Assembly: GCF_001811425.1 (NCBI RefSeq)
Contig: NZ_KV804706.1
Span: forward strand, 1-64,000
DNA length: 64,000 bases
Reading direction: 5' to 3'
From: Peptoniphilus_A sp001811425
GTDB lineage: Bacteria; Bacillota; Clostridia; Tissierellales; Peptoniphilaceae
A program made the translations under genes and the position numbers. The notes beneath the pieces were generated by a model that saw only the letters and a program-made list of their open reading frames with translations, did no database searches and was not told the DNA's origin. Position 1 is the first letter of the stretch, and each line of letters starts with the position of its first letter. Below, in pieces: positions 62,891-64,000 of the stretch.

Positions 62891-63331
62891 GTGAGGTCTT
62901 ATATTAAAGTGAAAAAAACAATAAAATTAATAATTGCATTCATTTCAATAGTAGTCATGTATTTTGCATTTGATTACTTATCTGTCACAAGTCCAAAAAC
63001 TGTAAAGTTTAATCAATTAGATGAATTTAGACAAGAAGTATTAAATGACTATAATGTCTCTGAGATAGATATTTACTTTTTTAGACCAAGTCTTTTCATA
63101 GAAATCAACTCAGAAGATAAACTAACTAATGAAATTAGAAATGAGATTATTGAAAAATTAAGACCAATAATTAATAGAACCAATATGGATATAATTTCAG
63201 AGAAATATTGGGGCAAAGATACATCACTTTTTTACGTACGTATTTACTTTAATGAAATAAAAGAGAATACAAAAATAAAATATTTAGAAATAGAACTTTC
63301 TCAAAGCAAAGATTATAAAGATTGGAATTAG
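62891..63331 (+). CDS. hypothetical membrane-anchored protein
   Basis: About 146 residues. There is one N-terminal membrane segment (about 11-28) followed by a charged extracytoplasmic domain with no recognised motif. GTG 62891 opens the frame. GTG 62909, giving MKKTIKLIIAF, is an equally plausible start. I do not recognise the family. Confidence 0.6.
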   Translation: MRSYIKVKKTIKLIIAFISIVVMYFAFDYLSVTSPKTVKFNQLDEFRQEVLNDYNVSEIDIYFFRPSLFIEINSEDKLTNEIRNEIIEKLRPIINRTNMDIISEKYWGKDTSLFYVRIYFNEIKENTKIKYLEIELSQSKDYKDWN

Positions 63332-63535
63332 TTAAAGATTAGTAATTAAGAATTTACAAATATAATGGATTATAGGAAAGCTATTTTATTACTCAAATTG
63401 ATATTCTATATATAGGAATAGAATTATATATTCCAACATAGGAGGCTTTTGAAAAAATTAAAATATACATATTAATCATTCAAGCTATGCAGAAGTAATT
63501 ACTCTCCTTGGGAAAACCGAATAATTATTTTATAA
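63332..63535 (+). other. intergenic with repeat copy C
   Basis: No gene. It contains copy C of the degenerate repeat and AT-rich DNA. GGAGGC near 63441 resembles a ribosome site but opens no frame. Confidence 0.4.
63467..63500 (+). repeat. degenerate repeat, copy C
   Basis: ACATATTAATCATTCAAGCT and the following bases to GAAGTAATT match copy A at about 26 of 34 positions. Reading gives HINHSSYAEVITLLGKTE before a stop. Confidence 0.55.
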
Positions 63536-63572
63536 GGCTTTTGGGTTAAAAAAACCCTAAAGTCCTTTTTTT
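63536..63572 (+). terminator. terminator upstream of the convergent membrane gene
   Basis: GGCTTTTGGGTT (63536-63547) pairs with AACCCTAAAGTC (63553-63564) with one mismatch, followed by seven T. Confidence 0.65.
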
Positions 63573-63681
63573 ATTTATTTGCGTCCCAATCATTTTTACA
63601 AATTATCAAAATAAGAAAATAAGCAAAGTACGAAATATAAGTTTTATCCTTTGCTTAATTGTTAGTTTTTTGTTTTAAAGA

Positions 63682-64000
63682 TTAATCGTAAGGAATTATA
63701 TAGGATGGATGACTGAGGATTTTTTTAAGCTCTCCCAAAAGTAAAGGCAAAAATTCTGTGTAGGCTTTTCCTCCGGCTGGATAAAAAAGGTCCCATATTT
63801 TAGGGAGAGAATGAAAAGCAGCTTGCCTGAATTCAAAAATTAGACTTAATAAAATTGGGATAAGTGGCAACAAGGCCAAGGCTAAAAAGTGGACTAAGTG
63901 GGCTCTTGCTTTTTCTATATCCCTTTTCCAAAAATAGAATAAAGTAGAGAAAAGCAAGTACCAAAATAGGATGAATCCTACTATTAGGCCTATAATTGAA
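63682..64000 (-). CDS. membrane protein, partial (5' end outside the window)
   Basis: The minus-strand frame is open from the window edge to the stop at 63682. Reading from the edge gives SIIGLIVGFILFWYLLFSTL and then KRDIEKARAHLVHFLALALLP, with at least two membrane segments, ending SHPSYIIPYD. The TTG at 63957 is not the start, because the frame continues unbroken upstream. I do not recognise the family. Confidence 0.6.
   Translation of the reverse strand, partial: SIIGLIVGFILFWYLLFSTLFYFWKRDIEKARAHLVHFLALALLPLIPILLSLIFEFRQAAFHSLPKIWDLFYPAGGKAYTEFLPLLLGELKKILSHPSYIIPYD

Noticed and set aside
1..64000. tRNA, rRNA genes or CRISPR arrays
   Set aside because: No cloverleaf with a GGTTCGAATCC-type arm, no rRNA segments and no regularly spaced direct repeats with unique spacers were found by eye.

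Overview
The window is a low-GC, gene-dense chromosome segment from a Gram-positive anaerobe of the Firmicutes. Evidence: a compact division and cell-wall (dcw) cluster, a PASTA-kinase/PP2C operon, A/T-ending codons, many AGGAGG ribosome sites and frequent TTG/GTG starts. No sporulation genes follow ftsZ. The gene set (gltS next to ftsZ-nrdR, an Aslfm-like D-amino-acid ligase, DUF503/nth/VanW) suggests the Peptoniphilaceae (Peptoniphilus-like). This family assignment is an inference.

Layout. 1-30: the end of an IS3-type insertion sequence that lies mostly left of the window. 300-11235: mraZ (with an array of AAGTGG boxes), rsmH, ftsL, a PASTA penicillin-binding protein, mraY, murD, ftsW, murG, divIB and ftsZ, the last with its own promoter. 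11236-33482: gltS, nrdR-rarA, asnS-leuS, then a long housekeeping run: yicC-gmk-rpoZ-coaBC-priA-def-fmt-metalloprotease-rsmB and rlmN-prpC-prkC-rsgA-rpe-thiN. thiN is interrupted by a 100-N placeholder whose true length appears to be near zero. 33497-35763 (minus): a D-Asp ligase-like ATP-grasp enzyme and a radical SAM protein. 35866-42635: TPR protein, map, a MATE pump, a cyclophilin, tdk, then a pseudouridine catabolism pair. The kinase of that pair carries its own DNA-binding domain and its promoter sits inside a long palindrome. 42683-47697 (minus): a complete oligopeptide ABC transporter operon. 47854-52910: DUF503, nth, VanW/G5, an unknown protein, a CvfB-like S1 protein and a RlmD-type methyltransferase.

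At about 52.9 kb the character changes to accessory DNA with looser gene spacing and broken genes. It holds an OLD-like ATPase/TOPRIM nuclease split at a G7 run; a Vga/Lsa-type ABC-F antibiotic-resistance protein split at an A10 run and preceded by a leader peptide with alternative hairpins; a fragment of an HK97-type phage portal protein; an SdpI-like immunity protein beside a small Asn/Ala/Val-rich peptide gene; a DUF4143 ATPase with an elaborate promoter; three copies of a degenerate repeat; an orphan transglutaminase-like protein; a SIMPL protein; and an AlkD-like DNA glycosylase. The window ends inside a minus-strand membrane protein.

The most interesting signals are the ABC-F leader/attenuator, the two homopolymer-interrupted defence/resistance genes, the self-regulated pseudouridine kinase candidate, and the SdpI-linked small peptide. 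No tRNA, rRNA or CRISPR array was seen.
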